DNA of 25,645 nucleotides from Bacteroidales bacterium UBA3754 (GTDB lineage: Bacteria; Bacteroidota; Bacteroidia; Bacteroidales; UBA1715). Both the position numbers and the translations under genes were made by a program. The notes under the pieces were generated by a model. The model saw nothing but the letters and a program-made list of their open reading frames with translations. It was not told the DNA's origin and made no database searches. The stretch is taken from contig DFGI01000060.1 in assembly GCA_002371705.1 (NCBI GenBank), positions 1-25,645 of the forward strand. The letters run 5' to 3'. Shown here one piece after another: positions 1 to 5,753 of the stretch (position 1 is the first letter of the stretch; every line of letters starts with the position of its first letter).

Positions 1-129
1 GATAGAGCAACAGCCTTCATACGGATCCGAAATGACAAAGTGTTATTAAATGGGTTACGCGCAATATGAGTTCGATTCTCATCGCTTTGTCTAAGCTGTG
101 GGTCATGCGTTCGAATCGCATCCGAATCA
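1..129 (+). tRNA. tRNA-Arg(UCU), 5' end outside window, interrupted in the anticodon loop
   Basis: Bases 1-18 fit the 3' side of a D arm (GAGC at 5-8), a 5-bp anticodon stem strand ACAGC (10-14) and the first part of the loop (CTTC, 15-18). Bases 92-129 supply the rest: TAA, the matching strand GCTGT (95-99), variable loop GGGTC (100-104), T stem ATGCG/CGCAT (105-109/117-121) around TTCGAAT, acceptor strand CCGAATC (122-128) and discriminator A129. Joined, they give loop CTTCTAA with anticodon UCU. In between lie 73 nt (19-91, with a TC ambiguity at the joint) that no standard tRNA has. CCA is not encoded. The first ~20 nt of the gene, including the GATTCGG acceptor strand expected from pairing, lie outside the window. 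It may be an inactivated gene, or one whose insert is removed; I cannot tell which. Confidence 0.6.
34..91 (+). other. tRNA-like T-arm/acceptor helix inside the tRNA-Arg insertion
   Basis: GACAAAGTG (34-42) pairs with CGCTTTGTC (83-91) over 9 bp with one G-T wobble. Immediately inside the 3' strand is a perfect T arm: ATGAG (66-70), loop TTCGATT (71-77), CTCAT (78-82). The stacked geometry is that of a tRNA acceptor/T-arm half. Only 23 nt (43-65) remain between them, too short for both a D arm and an anticodon arm, and I see no convincing stem there. It could be the relic of a second tRNA deleted by recombination, or a tRNA mimic carried by an integrating element. Confidence 0.45.
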
Positions 130-147
130 CAAAAAAAGCACTTACAA
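90..147 (+). repeat. Direct repeat copy 1: tRNA-Arg 3' half plus terminator arm (attL-like)
   Basis: These 58 nt recur at 2555-2612 with a single difference (G118 versus A2583). The repeat runs from inside the anticodon loop through the T arm and acceptor strand to the loop of the downstream terminator. A tRNA 3' half duplicated at both ends of a segment is the usual footprint of integration by a tyrosine recombinase into a tRNA gene (established knowledge). No integrase gene lies between the copies, so the element would be a decayed or non-autonomous one. Confidence 0.65.
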
Positions 148-168
148 AAACCTGTGAGTGCTTTTTTT
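131..168 (+). terminator. Rho-independent terminator after the tRNA-Arg 3' half
   Basis: GCACTTACA (138-146) pairs with TGTGAGTGC (153-161) over 9 bp including one G-T, with loop AAAACC. The stem is flanked by seven A on the left and seven T on the right (162-168). It starts 2 nt after the tRNA discriminator base, as expected for a tRNA transcript terminator. Confidence 0.8.
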
Positions 169-390
169 GTCGTGCTGCTGAATCGTAAGAACGAGGGTGC
201 TTTGGCTGGCAGTTTCACGTCATACGCACAGAAACACATTGAAAAGTACACTGGTAACACTCGGAAGATTTTTTTATACAAAAATGGAATTGTATTCCTG
301 ATTTGTATAAAAGGTTATATGAACGCTACAAATTTTCTCCAACAATTACAAAAATTTCCTAATTACCGACAATACCATCACCGACATAAT

Positions 391-699
391 TTACTTTTGA
401 ATCGTTCTTTTGGGTAGTAGAATCGCTCTTTTGGGTAGTATAATCACTCTTTGGGGTAGTACGCTTTCCATCACATACCAATATCGAGCATCCTCATTCA
501 CAACGGGCAACACCGTTCGGTAATGCGACCAAATAAGATTTGGCACTCACGAGTGCCAAATCTCTAAATCCCTAAAATACAAGTATAATTGTCAATAATT
601 TCGCAAATCTCTTGCAGTAAAACCTCGAGGATATTCCACTGACAATGCTTCGGCAAGCGATGTTATCAATCTGCTTCCATACTCTGCACGTTTTTGCCT
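391..699 (-). pseudogene. Decayed DUF1016/YhcG (PDDEXK-type) nuclease gene fragment
   Basis: Reading the minus strand from 699 downward in one frame gives blocks typical of the YhcG/DUF1016 N-terminal domain: RAEYGSRLITSLAEAL, then EYPRGFTARDLRNY, QLYLYFRDLEIWHS, VPNLIWSHYRTVL and NEDARYWYVMES. The frame is broken only by two TGA codons, at 592-594 and 547-549. Both stand where the family usually has Arg, consistent with CGA to TGA changes. The upstream part and the entire C-terminal nuclease domain are missing. After position 463 the same frame runs through the 21-bp tandem repeats (VLPQRVI, ILPKRAI, LLPKRTI) to a TAA at 391-393. DUF1016 proteins are common in mobile or variable regions of Bacteroidetes. 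Recognition is by motif only; no alignment was run. Confidence 0.75.
400..462 (+). repeat. Three tandem 21-bp repeats
   Basis: Units at 400-420, 421-441 and 442-462 follow AATCGYTCTTTTGGGTAGTA plus one variable base. The third has two further changes. The 21-bp period is two helical turns, as in operator arrays. The repeats also lie in frame at the end of the DUF1016 pseudogene on the minus strand. Too few and too short for CRISPR, and there are no spacers. Confidence 0.85.
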
Positions 700-708
700 T
701 TTTGGATT

Positions 709-762
709 CACGGTCAAATCACGGTCTAAATTGGTCAAACCACGTTCAAACCACGTTCAAAC
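709..762 (+). repeat. Degenerate ~11-bp tandem repeats (CACGTTCAAAC type)
   Basis: TCACGGTCAAA (709-719), TCACGGTCTAAA (719-730), a shortened TGGTCAAAC (732-740), and two identical CACGTTCAAAC units (741-751 and 752-762), followed by a further partial CATCGTCAAAAG (763-774). A related TCACGGTCAA occurs after the ATPase gene near 2200. Function unknown. Confidence 0.6.
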
Positions 763-809
763 CATCGTCAAAAGTCTTTTCCCACAAACACTGAGAGAAT
801 CCTAATATT

Positions 810-908
810 GCAAAAAGTTACTGAATTTATATCAATATCTATGCAAAAAGTTACTATATTTGCGTCAAAAATTAGGCAATAAGTTACTATAATGAATATC
901 AAACGTAA
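810..908 (+). repeat. Three direct repeats spaced exactly 33 bp over the ATPase promoter and start
   Basis: GCAAAAAGTTACT starts at 810 and 843, and GCAATAAGTTACT starts at 876. Similarity continues for several bases (GAATTTATATC, ATATTTGCGTC, ATAATGAATATC). The second unit contains the -7 promoter box and the third contains the ATG of the ATPase gene (892). A 33-bp spacing is close to three helical turns, so bound proteins would face the same side. This arrangement suggests autoregulatory operator sites, but no regulator is identified. Confidence 0.8.
855..862 (+). promoter_or_regulatory. TAnnTTTG -7 box for the DUF4143 ATPase gene
   Basis: TATATTTG, 29 nt before the ATG at 892, matches the Bacteroidetes primary-sigma -7 consensus. 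It lies inside the middle 33-bp repeat, so anything binding the repeats would compete with RNA polymerase. No clear TTTG -33 element is present at the usual distance. Confidence 0.55.
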
Positions 909-2193
909 GATTATCAGTCGTTTAGAACAATGGAAAAAAAAACAACAAAAGGAGGCCTTGCTAATATGTGGTGCCCGACAGGTTGGTAAAACCACCATCG
1001 TGCGTGAATTTGCACGGCAACAATACAAACATTTTGTGGAAATAAACTTTGAGCAGACGCCAGAGGCAAAGCAGGCTTTTGATGGCAACCGAGACGCTAA
1101 TTCCATCATCAGCCGCTTGAGCATTATGGGCTATGGACCGTTCGTTGAAAAACAAACGCTTGTGTTCTTCGATGAAGTACAAAGCTGCCCGAACGCACGT
1201 ACCGCCATCAAATTTTTGGTTGAAGACGGTCGGTTTGATTACATAGAGTCTGGCTCTCTGCTGGGTATCAACTATGCCGAAGTGAGCAGCTATCCGGTGG
1301 GGTTCGAACGGCAAATACGCATGTACCCTCTTGATTTCGAGGAATGGCTGTGGGCGAACGGTGTAAGCGAACAAGTGACGGAACAAATACGTAATAATTA
1401 TAATAATCTTGTGCCAGTTGATGATTTCCTGCACGAACAGTTGATGAAACATTACCGCACATTTCTCATCGTTGGCGGAATGCCCAAAGTGGTTGCAACA
1501 TATTTGGAAAACCCTGATTTTGCCGAAACCACCAACCAACAAAAAATAATAATAGATAGTTATCGCCTTGACATAGCAAAATATGCGGCAGCACAAAAGA
1601 CCAGGGCAAAACGTTTCTTTGATGCAATACCTTCGCAACTTGCAAAAGAGAAAAAGCGTTTTGTCCTTTCCGATTTGGAAAAAACTGCAAGTATGCAGAA
1701 ATATGAAGACGCTGCACAGTGGCTGTCGGACGCTGGAGTGGCGATTTTTTGCTATAATACCCATTCGCTTGAACTACCGTTCGAACAATACGAAAATCGC
1801 AATTTGTTCAAAGTGTATTTGCTCGACACTGGTCTGCTCTGCAATATGTGGGCAGACAACGTGCAATGGCAGGTACTACAAGGCGACATCTCGATAAACG
1901 AAGGAGCTTTAACCGAGAACTATGTGGCTGCCGAACTTGTCAAACACGGTCATCAGCTTCATTATTATGACCATAAAAGCCGAAACGAATTGGACTTTCT
2001 TCTACAAGAAGGTAAACGAATGAGCATATTGGAAGTTAAATCTGGCAAAGACTACAAACGACATTCCTCATTGACAAATGCTTTGATGGACAATTCAAAC
2101 AAAATAGGACGTTGCTTGGTATTGAATAAATATAACGTGGAACAAACAGAAAATGTTACGTATCTGCCATTGTATATGGCGGCATTTGTGTAA
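892..2193 (+). CDS. AAA_14 / DUF4143 family ATPase
   Basis: This 433-residue protein has the full layout of the AAA_14-DUF4143 family. A Walker A GARQVGKT is at residues 27-34. A Walker B TLVFFDEVQ lies near residues 88-96. A central ESGSLLGI/YPVGFERQIRMYPLDF region is followed by a C-terminal DUF4143 domain ending in NELDFLL and ILEVKSGK, a D...ExK pattern like that of PD-(D/E)XK nucleases. The biochemical role of the family is not settled; members are widespread, multicopy and often in variable DNA. It is the only intact gene between the two tRNA 3'-half repeats. The ATG at 892 fits the promoter box at 855-862 and lies in the third 33-bp repeat. No transmembrane segments or signal peptide are visible. 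Probably a cytoplasmic accessory ATPase. Confidence 0.9.
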   Translation: MNIKRKIISRLEQWKKKQQKEALLICGARQVGKTTIVREFARQQYKHFVEINFEQTPEAKQAFDGNRDANSIISRLSIMGYGPFVEKQTLVFFDEVQSCPNARTAIKFLVEDGRFDYIESGSLLGINYAEVSSYPVGFERQIRMYPLDFEEWLWANGVSEQVTEQIRNNYNNLVPVDDFLHEQLMKHYRTFLIVGGMPKVVATYLENPDFAETTNQQKIIIDSYRLDIAKYAAAQKTRAKRFFDAIPSQLAKEKKRFVLSDLEKTASMQKYEDAAQWLSDAGVAIFCYNTHSLELPFEQYENRNLFKVYLLDTGLLCNMWADNVQWQVLQGDISINEGALTENYVAAELVKHGHQLHYYDHKSRNELDFLLQEGKRMSILEVKSGKDYKRHSSLTNALMDNSNKIGRCLVLNKYNVEQTENVTYLPLYMAAFV

Positions 2194-2236
2194 TGGTGTC
2201 ACGGTCAAGGCTCCGTCAAAAGGATTTTTTCACGAG

Positions 2237-2281
2237 ATTTCCGACATTTGTCGTGCAAACACGTGCAAATGTCTCGGAAAT
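2237..2281. other. Long imperfect hairpin after the ATPase gene
   Basis: ATTTCCGA (2237-2244) pairs with TCGGAAAT (2274-2281), CATTTG (2245-2250) with CAAATG (2266-2271), and CGTG (2252-2255) with CACG (2260-2263) around loop CAAA. Together these give 18 bp with small bulges. There is no T run on either side, so it is not an ordinary intrinsic terminator. Its right arm merges into three 11-bp repeats. It could act as an mRNA 3'-end stabiliser or an element end. Confidence 0.6.
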
Positions 2282-2302
2282 GTTCTGGAAATGTCTCCGA
2301 AA
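2270..2302 (+). repeat. Three tandem 11-bp repeats
   Basis: TGTCTCGGAAA (2270-2280), TGTTCTGGAAA (2281-2291) and TGTCTCCGAAA (2292-2302). The unit length matches that of the unrelated repeats at 709-762 on the other side of the ATPase gene. Confidence 0.7.
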
Positions 2303-2387
2303 AATCAATAAATTTCGTTTGAGGTTCCTTTTTGTCATCATATTCTCAAAAAAATGAAATCAAACGGCCTTGTAATGTCAAAATTTA

Positions 2388-2395
2388 TATCTTTG
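2388..2395 (+). promoter_or_regulatory. TAnnTTTG -7 box upstream of the orphan tRNA half and plug gene
   Basis: TATCTTTG is a good match to the Bacteroidetes -7 consensus. The nearest upstream TTG (2370-2372) is only 15 nt away, shorter than usual. A transcript from here would run through the orphan tRNA 3' half and the terminator at 2596-2632 before reaching the T9SS plug gene. It may be the old promoter of the plug gene, or of whatever was lost between. Confidence 0.45.
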
Positions 2396-2550
2396 CAATA
2401 TCACGTTTGAAGCGTTCGAAGAATATCGGTCTATATCGACTGAAATCGGAGAAAAGTAAGTGTGAAGATTTTTCAGGCAAAAAGAGGGCAAAAACAAAAT
2501 CAGTCCTTTGTAAGATATTGTAAATCAATAGATTCCAAGACTATCCAAGC

Positions 2551-2612
2551 GCCTTCTAAGCTGTGGGTCATGCGTTCGAATCACATCCGAATCACAAAAA
2601 AAGCACTTACAA
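2551..2612 (+). repeat. Direct repeat copy 2: orphan tRNA-Arg 3' half (attR-like)
   Basis: GCCTTC (2551-2556) matches the tRNA-Arg anticodon arm at 13-18, and 2555-2612 matches 90-147. No D arm or 5' acceptor strand precedes it, so it cannot be a functional tRNA. The single change (A2583) breaks a T-stem pair (C2573 opposite A2583), as expected for a relic free of selection. With copy 1 it brackets about 2.47 kb holding the DUF1016 pseudogene and the DUF4143 ATPase. Confidence 0.7.
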
Positions 2613-2632
2613 GCTTTTGTAAGTGCTTTTTT
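2596..2632 (+). terminator. Rho-independent terminator after the orphan tRNA half
   Basis: GCACTTACAA (2603-2612) pairs perfectly with TTGTAAGTGC (2617-2626), loop GCTT, preceded by seven A and followed by T2627-2632. The left arm is identical to that of the terminator at 131-168, while the right arm differs yet still pairs. It lies immediately before the T9SS plug coding region and would block transcription into it unless bypassed. Confidence 0.8.
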
Positions 2633-2662
2633 GTTGTAACGAACAGCTCAAAAATTAGGAAA

Positions 2663-4039
2663 TTGCGATTTGTTATTACAATAGTATCCATCTTGGTATC
2701 AAGCATTTGTGCTTGGTCGCAGATTATGTACGACCAGTACGTGAGCTCCGATTACGCAAAAATCAAGTCGGTTACGCTTCGTCCTGTGGTAAAAACAAGA
2801 CTTTCGTCATCTTCAATTCATGTTGGTCCTGAAAAGGGTGATTCTCTTGCAACGCCGGTAATGCCGTTGATTGGCGAAAACAAAGGGCTGATGATGGATT
2901 TTGACATTTTGGAAGACGAAATTCGTCCGCTCCAATGGCGCATCATCCACTGCGACCGAAATTGGAGAAAATCCAATCTTGTGGAATCCGAATATATGAC
3001 GGTTGTTGACTGTGATTTCCAGATTGACAGAGAGAATTTTGTCGATCTGTCGTACAATACGACGGTGCCGTATGTTCATTACTTTTTTCATTTTCCGTTT
3101 CATGGAGGCTCAAGTACGCCTGAAATCAGGTTCCTTATGTCGGGAAACTACGTGGTTCAAGTTTATGAACAAGTTTATGAAGGTGAAGATGAGTATGCGT
3201 ATGAGTCAGATATTGTTCTTATTCAAAAACGATTTGTCGTAACCGAGCAACTCGTTGAAATTCAAGCAGAAGTGAATCGACCGAATCTTGTACAATATAT
3301 GGACGATTCGCAACAAATTTCTATGAAGATTGTGCCTCACGGCTTCGATTTGTCAACATTCGACAAAGATTTGTACGTCGTTTATCGTCAAAATGGCCGT
3401 TGGGACAAAACAATCAGCGGAATTCAGCCGAACCACGTTTCGGGCGACGGCTCGTTGGTGTTCAATGACAACAGGAATGCTCTGTTCAAAGGCGGCAACG
3501 AGTTTCGCTATTTCAACTTCAAAAATCTACGAATAGCAACAGCTCCAGTTGACTTTATCGGCAAAATAGACGGAAAATACACCGTACTTCTCCATCCCGA
3601 CAGAGATTGGCACGCTGCCTACACGTCAACTACCGATTTGAATGGAAAGTTCCTAACGAGCGAAGACACACATAACAACGCTGATTACTGTGCCGATTAT
3701 GCCGACGTGAAATTCACGCTTCCGTATCACCGAAATTATTACGATACGCTTGATTTATACGTATTTGGCGGTTTCAACGACTGGAAAATGAACGACGAAA
3801 ACAAAATGACCTACAACGAGGAACGTCAGCAATATGAAGCGTCAATCCTGTTGAAACAAGGGTATTACAACTATAAATATGTGAAAGCATCGCCTGATTT
3901 CAAAACAATTGATGAAACAGACATTGACGGCAGTTTTTATCAAACCGAGAACGAATACGAGATTTTTGTGTATTTTTACGATTATGCCCTCGGATACGAC
4001 CGATGCATAGGCTATAAACGAATAAATTCCGTGAAATAA
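2663..4039 (+). CDS. T9SS plug protein (DUF5103 family), start codon uncertain
   Basis: The body matches DUF5103 proteins, one of which was characterised as the Plug that closes the periplasmic side of the T9SS translocon SprA. Visible features are SDYAKIKSVTLRP, a conserved WRIIHCDRNW block, HYFFHFP, and a C-terminal CBM48-like part with VFGGFNDWKMN and YYNYKYV, ending in YDRCIGY. A signal peptide is clear: a basic KIRKLR stretch, hydrophobic VITIVSILVSSICAW, then SQ. The problem is the start. No ATG lies between the upstream terminator and the signal peptide. The TTG at 2663 gives a 458-residue protein with a compact signal peptide and is my choice. The in-frame ATG at 2570 and GTG at 2462 would translate through the tRNA relic and bury the signal peptide. 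The stop is 1 nt from the convergent gene's stop. Confidence 0.8.
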   Translation: MRFVITIVSILVSSICAWSQIMYDQYVSSDYAKIKSVTLRPVVKTRLSSSSIHVGPEKGDSLATPVMPLIGENKGLMMDFDILEDEIRPLQWRIIHCDRNWRKSNLVESEYMTVVDCDFQIDRENFVDLSYNTTVPYVHYFFHFPFHGGSSTPEIRFLMSGNYVVQVYEQVYEGEDEYAYESDIVLIQKRFVVTEQLVEIQAEVNRPNLVQYMDDSQQISMKIVPHGFDLSTFDKDLYVVYRQNGRWDKTISGIQPNHVSGDGSLVFNDNRNALFKGGNEFRYFNFKNLRIATAPVDFIGKIDGKYTVLLHPDRDWHAAYTSTTDLNGKFLTSEDTHNNADYCADYADVKFTLPYHRNYYDTLDLYVFGGFNDWKMNDENKMTYNEERQQYEASILLKQGYYNYKYVKASPDFKTIDETDIDGSFYQTENEYEIFVYFYDYALGYDRCIGYKRINSVK

Positions 4040-4040
4040 A

Positions 4041-4493
4041 CTACCAACCCATATACGGGAAATCGCCGTAAAAATAGGTTTTGCCCTGACGTACTTGCGA
4101 ATATGCGGCTTCGGTTCCGTCGCAGTTGAAATACACGGTCTTTTTGGTGCGCGTATCAGTTTTGTAGTAGCCCAAACAATTGTCGTCGCGGTCGTAGCGA
4201 TAGGTTTTACGGTCTTTCACCTTCAAATAATTAATCACAGTCCCTGATTTATCGTAGTTCACCGTTTTGTGATATTTTTTATCAACTTTCGCGTAGCCGA
4301 TTTCCTTGTTTTTGGCATCATAATGAATGGTTGCGCCCCGTTTCTGGTCATATTTATCAGAACCGACACATTTTCCCGACGCATCGTAATACACCGTTTT
4401 GTTACCTTCCACAACAGAATACCCGTTTTGCTCTTGGGCATAAACATTCATATAAAAAATAGAAACAAATATAACTATCAATAATCTTTTCAT
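4041..4493 (-). CDS. Small secreted YD-type repeat protein of unknown function
   Basis: The 150-residue product has a signal peptide (basic MKRLL, hydrophobic core, cleavage likely after NVYA at residue 19). The rest is about six repeats of 20-22 residues centred on a (T)xxYDxxGxxxGYxKxD pattern, for example KTVYYDASGKCVGSDKYD, TIHYDAKNKEIGYAKVD, KTVNYDKSG and KTYRYDRDDNCLGYYK. The last repeat is cut short as KTYFYGDFPYMGW. Such beta-hairpin repeats recall MORN-like or YD/RHS-like repeats, but I do not assign a family. It begins 1 nt after the holB stop codon and is probably cotranscribed with it. Location is periplasm or outside the cell. Confidence 0.8.
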   Translation of the reverse strand: MKRLLIVIFVSIFYMNVYAQEQNGYSVVEGNKTVYYDASGKCVGSDKYDQKRGATIHYDAKNKEIGYAKVDKKYHKTVNYDKSGTVINYLKVKDRKTYRYDRDDNCLGYYKTDTRTKKTVYFNCDGTEAAYSQVRQGKTYFYGDFPYMGW

Positions 4494-4494
4494 A

Positions 4495-5646
4495 CTAAGA
4501 GCGTATTAAAACAATAATTTTCATAAACAAATCAAAGAAAATAATCTTTGCATTTCCGTTTCGCATTATATGGAAATGCGCCGAGTTGAATTCCTTGCAA
4601 AACCCGCCCACATTACGTTCGTTTATATAGGGATGAAATTTTTCGGCAAATGCGCTTTCCTGTTTGTCCATATATAAAATTGATGGAATATTTTGGTTTC
4701 TGATAAAATTTTCACGGACTTCGCGCATACAATATTGCAGGAACGATTTTTGTTTTTCGCGTCCCATAGCCTCAAGTTCTTCAACCATCGCATTCAGCGA
4801 AAACACATCTTTCTGCCAAGCACAGCGCATCATACGGGTAAAAAAGCTAAAATATTGCGACGGCGCATTGTCGGCTCCAGCCATATTGAACGCCTGAATG
4901 TAGTTTCCGTTCGCATATTTCACAATCGACTGCAATTCGTCGCCGTCGAGCATAAAGTCATCGTGGATGCGTTGTGCAAGGCTTTCGTCGTCAATCTTTG
5001 GAATGCGCACAATCTGCGTTCTCGAGAGAATCGTCGGCAACATATAGCGTGTGTCTTCCGTAATGAGTAAAAACAACGTGTTAGGCGCAGGTTCCTCCAA
5101 AATTTTTAAGATTTTGTTGGCACAGACTTCGTTCATTTTCTCCGCCATCCAAATCACCATAACCTTGTATTTTGCGCTGAAATTACTGATTGTCAATTTT
5201 TTAATTATGCCTTTGATTCGTGGAGCATTTTCATCGCCAGCCGCTTCCGATTCATAAATAATAGGTTGTTTATTTTCGACGCCAATATGCGTTTGCCACA
5301 TATCGAGGCTGATATACGGGTTTTGCGTGAACAATTCCCGCCATTCCTGAAAATAATCGTCACAACAAATCTTATCCTTCGTTTTGTCTTTCACAAACGG
5401 AAACACAAAATGCAAATCGGGATGCTGGAGTTTCGCAAACGCCTTACACGACGGGCATTCGCCACACGAATCGGTTTCGCTTGGATGCTCGCAGTTCAAA
5501 TATTGGGCATACGCCAGCGCCAACGGCAATTTACCGGAACCTTCAGGTCCGGTAAACATATACGCATGCGCCACACGGTTCATTGCCACCGTTTCGCGCA
5601 ATTCTTTCTTTATCGATTCCTGTCCTATAACTTCGCGGAACAACAT
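4495..5646 (-). CDS. holB: DNA polymerase III delta' subunit (clamp loader)
   Basis: The protein is a clamp-loader AAA+ subunit. It has the VIGQESIKKELRETV opening, a Walker A-like GPEGSGKLPL (residues 33-42) in which the usual Thr/Ser after Lys is Leu, four zinc-finger cysteines (about 52, 61, 64 and 67), KILEEPAPNTLFLLIT, and LSRTQIVRIP in place of the SRC-type motif. A weakened Walker A is typical of delta', which has a structural rather than ATP-hydrolysing role. An upstream GTG at 5667 is in frame, but it overlaps the -7 box (5667-5674), so transcription must begin after it. The ATG at 5644-5646, giving 383 residues, is therefore the likely start with a leader of about 14 nt. The next gene follows after 1 nt. 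Confidence 0.88.
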   Translation of the reverse strand: MLFREVIGQESIKKELRETVAMNRVAHAYMFTGPEGSGKLPLALAYAQYLNCEHPSETDSCGECPSCKAFAKLQHPDLHFVFPFVKDKTKDKICCDDYFQEWRELFTQNPYISLDMWQTHIGVENKQPIIYESEAAGDENAPRIKGIIKKLTISNFSAKYKVMVIWMAEKMNEVCANKILKILEEPAPNTLFLLITEDTRYMLPTILSRTQIVRIPKIDDESLAQRIHDDFMLDGDELQSIVKYANGNYIQAFNMAGADNAPSQYFSFFTRMMRCAWQKDVFSLNAMVEELEAMGREKQKSFLQYCMREVRENFIRNQNIPSILYMDKQESAFAEKFHPYINERNVGGFCKEFNSAHFHIMRNGNAKIIFFDLFMKIIVLIRS

Positions 5647-5666
5647 ACTTTTAAAATTCTGCGTCA

Positions 5667-5674
5667 CAAAGATA
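5667..5674 (-). promoter_or_regulatory. TAnnTTTG -7 box for holB
   Basis: The minus strand reads TATCTTTG, with the expected transcription start near 5660 and the holB ATG at 5646. It is back-to-back with the promoter of the pseudokinase gene about 50 bp away. Confidence 0.65.
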
Positions 5675-5719
5675 CGAAAACAAAAAACACGAGTTTAATT
5701 TTTTTCCACATAAAAAAAC

Positions 5720-5727
5720 TACATTTG
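5720..5727 (+). promoter_or_regulatory. TAnnTTTG -7 box for the pseudokinase gene
   Basis: TACATTTG, 26 nt before the ATG at 5754, in the 107-bp gap divergent from holB. No TTTG element at the usual -33 distance. Confidence 0.6.
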
Positions 5728-5753
5728 TAGCGATACCAAATTACACTGTTGCT

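Noticed and set aside
19..91. Group I intron in the tRNA anticodon loop
   Set aside because: 73 nt is far below the size of a group I intron core, and no P3-P8 structure or terminal-G logic is visible.
154..417. 87-residue open frame on the plus strand
   Set aside because: It begins inside the tRNA terminator, resembles nothing known and overlaps the opposite-strand nuclease relic and repeats. The 150-390 stretch shows no supportable gene.
536..563. 12-bp perfect inverted repeat (AGATTTGGCACT / AGTGCCAAATCT) with a 4-nt loop, considered as a terminator or element end
   Set aside because: No T run follows on either strand. It falls exactly on the codons of the conserved IWHS(R)VPNL stretch of the DUF1016 relic, so it is best explained as a by-product of that coding sequence. 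Reverting the TGA to CGA would make it a perfect 28-bp palindrome, still within the codons.
400..908. CRISPR array
   Set aside because: The 21-bp, 11-bp and 33-bp repeats are abutting or promoter-bound, have only three or so units, no unique spacers of even length, and no cas genes nearby.
961..1764. Long open frame antisense to the ATPase gene
   Set aside because: It is a shadow of a well-supported AAA/DUF4143 coding sequence and has no promoter or recognisable domain.
2462..2662. 67-residue N-terminal extension of the T9SS plug protein
   Set aside because: It would translate the tRNA relic and terminator and place the signal peptide internally. Open reading here is more likely accidental.
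5647..5667. GTG start of holB seven codons upstream
   Set aside because: The codon overlaps the -7 promoter box, so it would not be present in the transcript.
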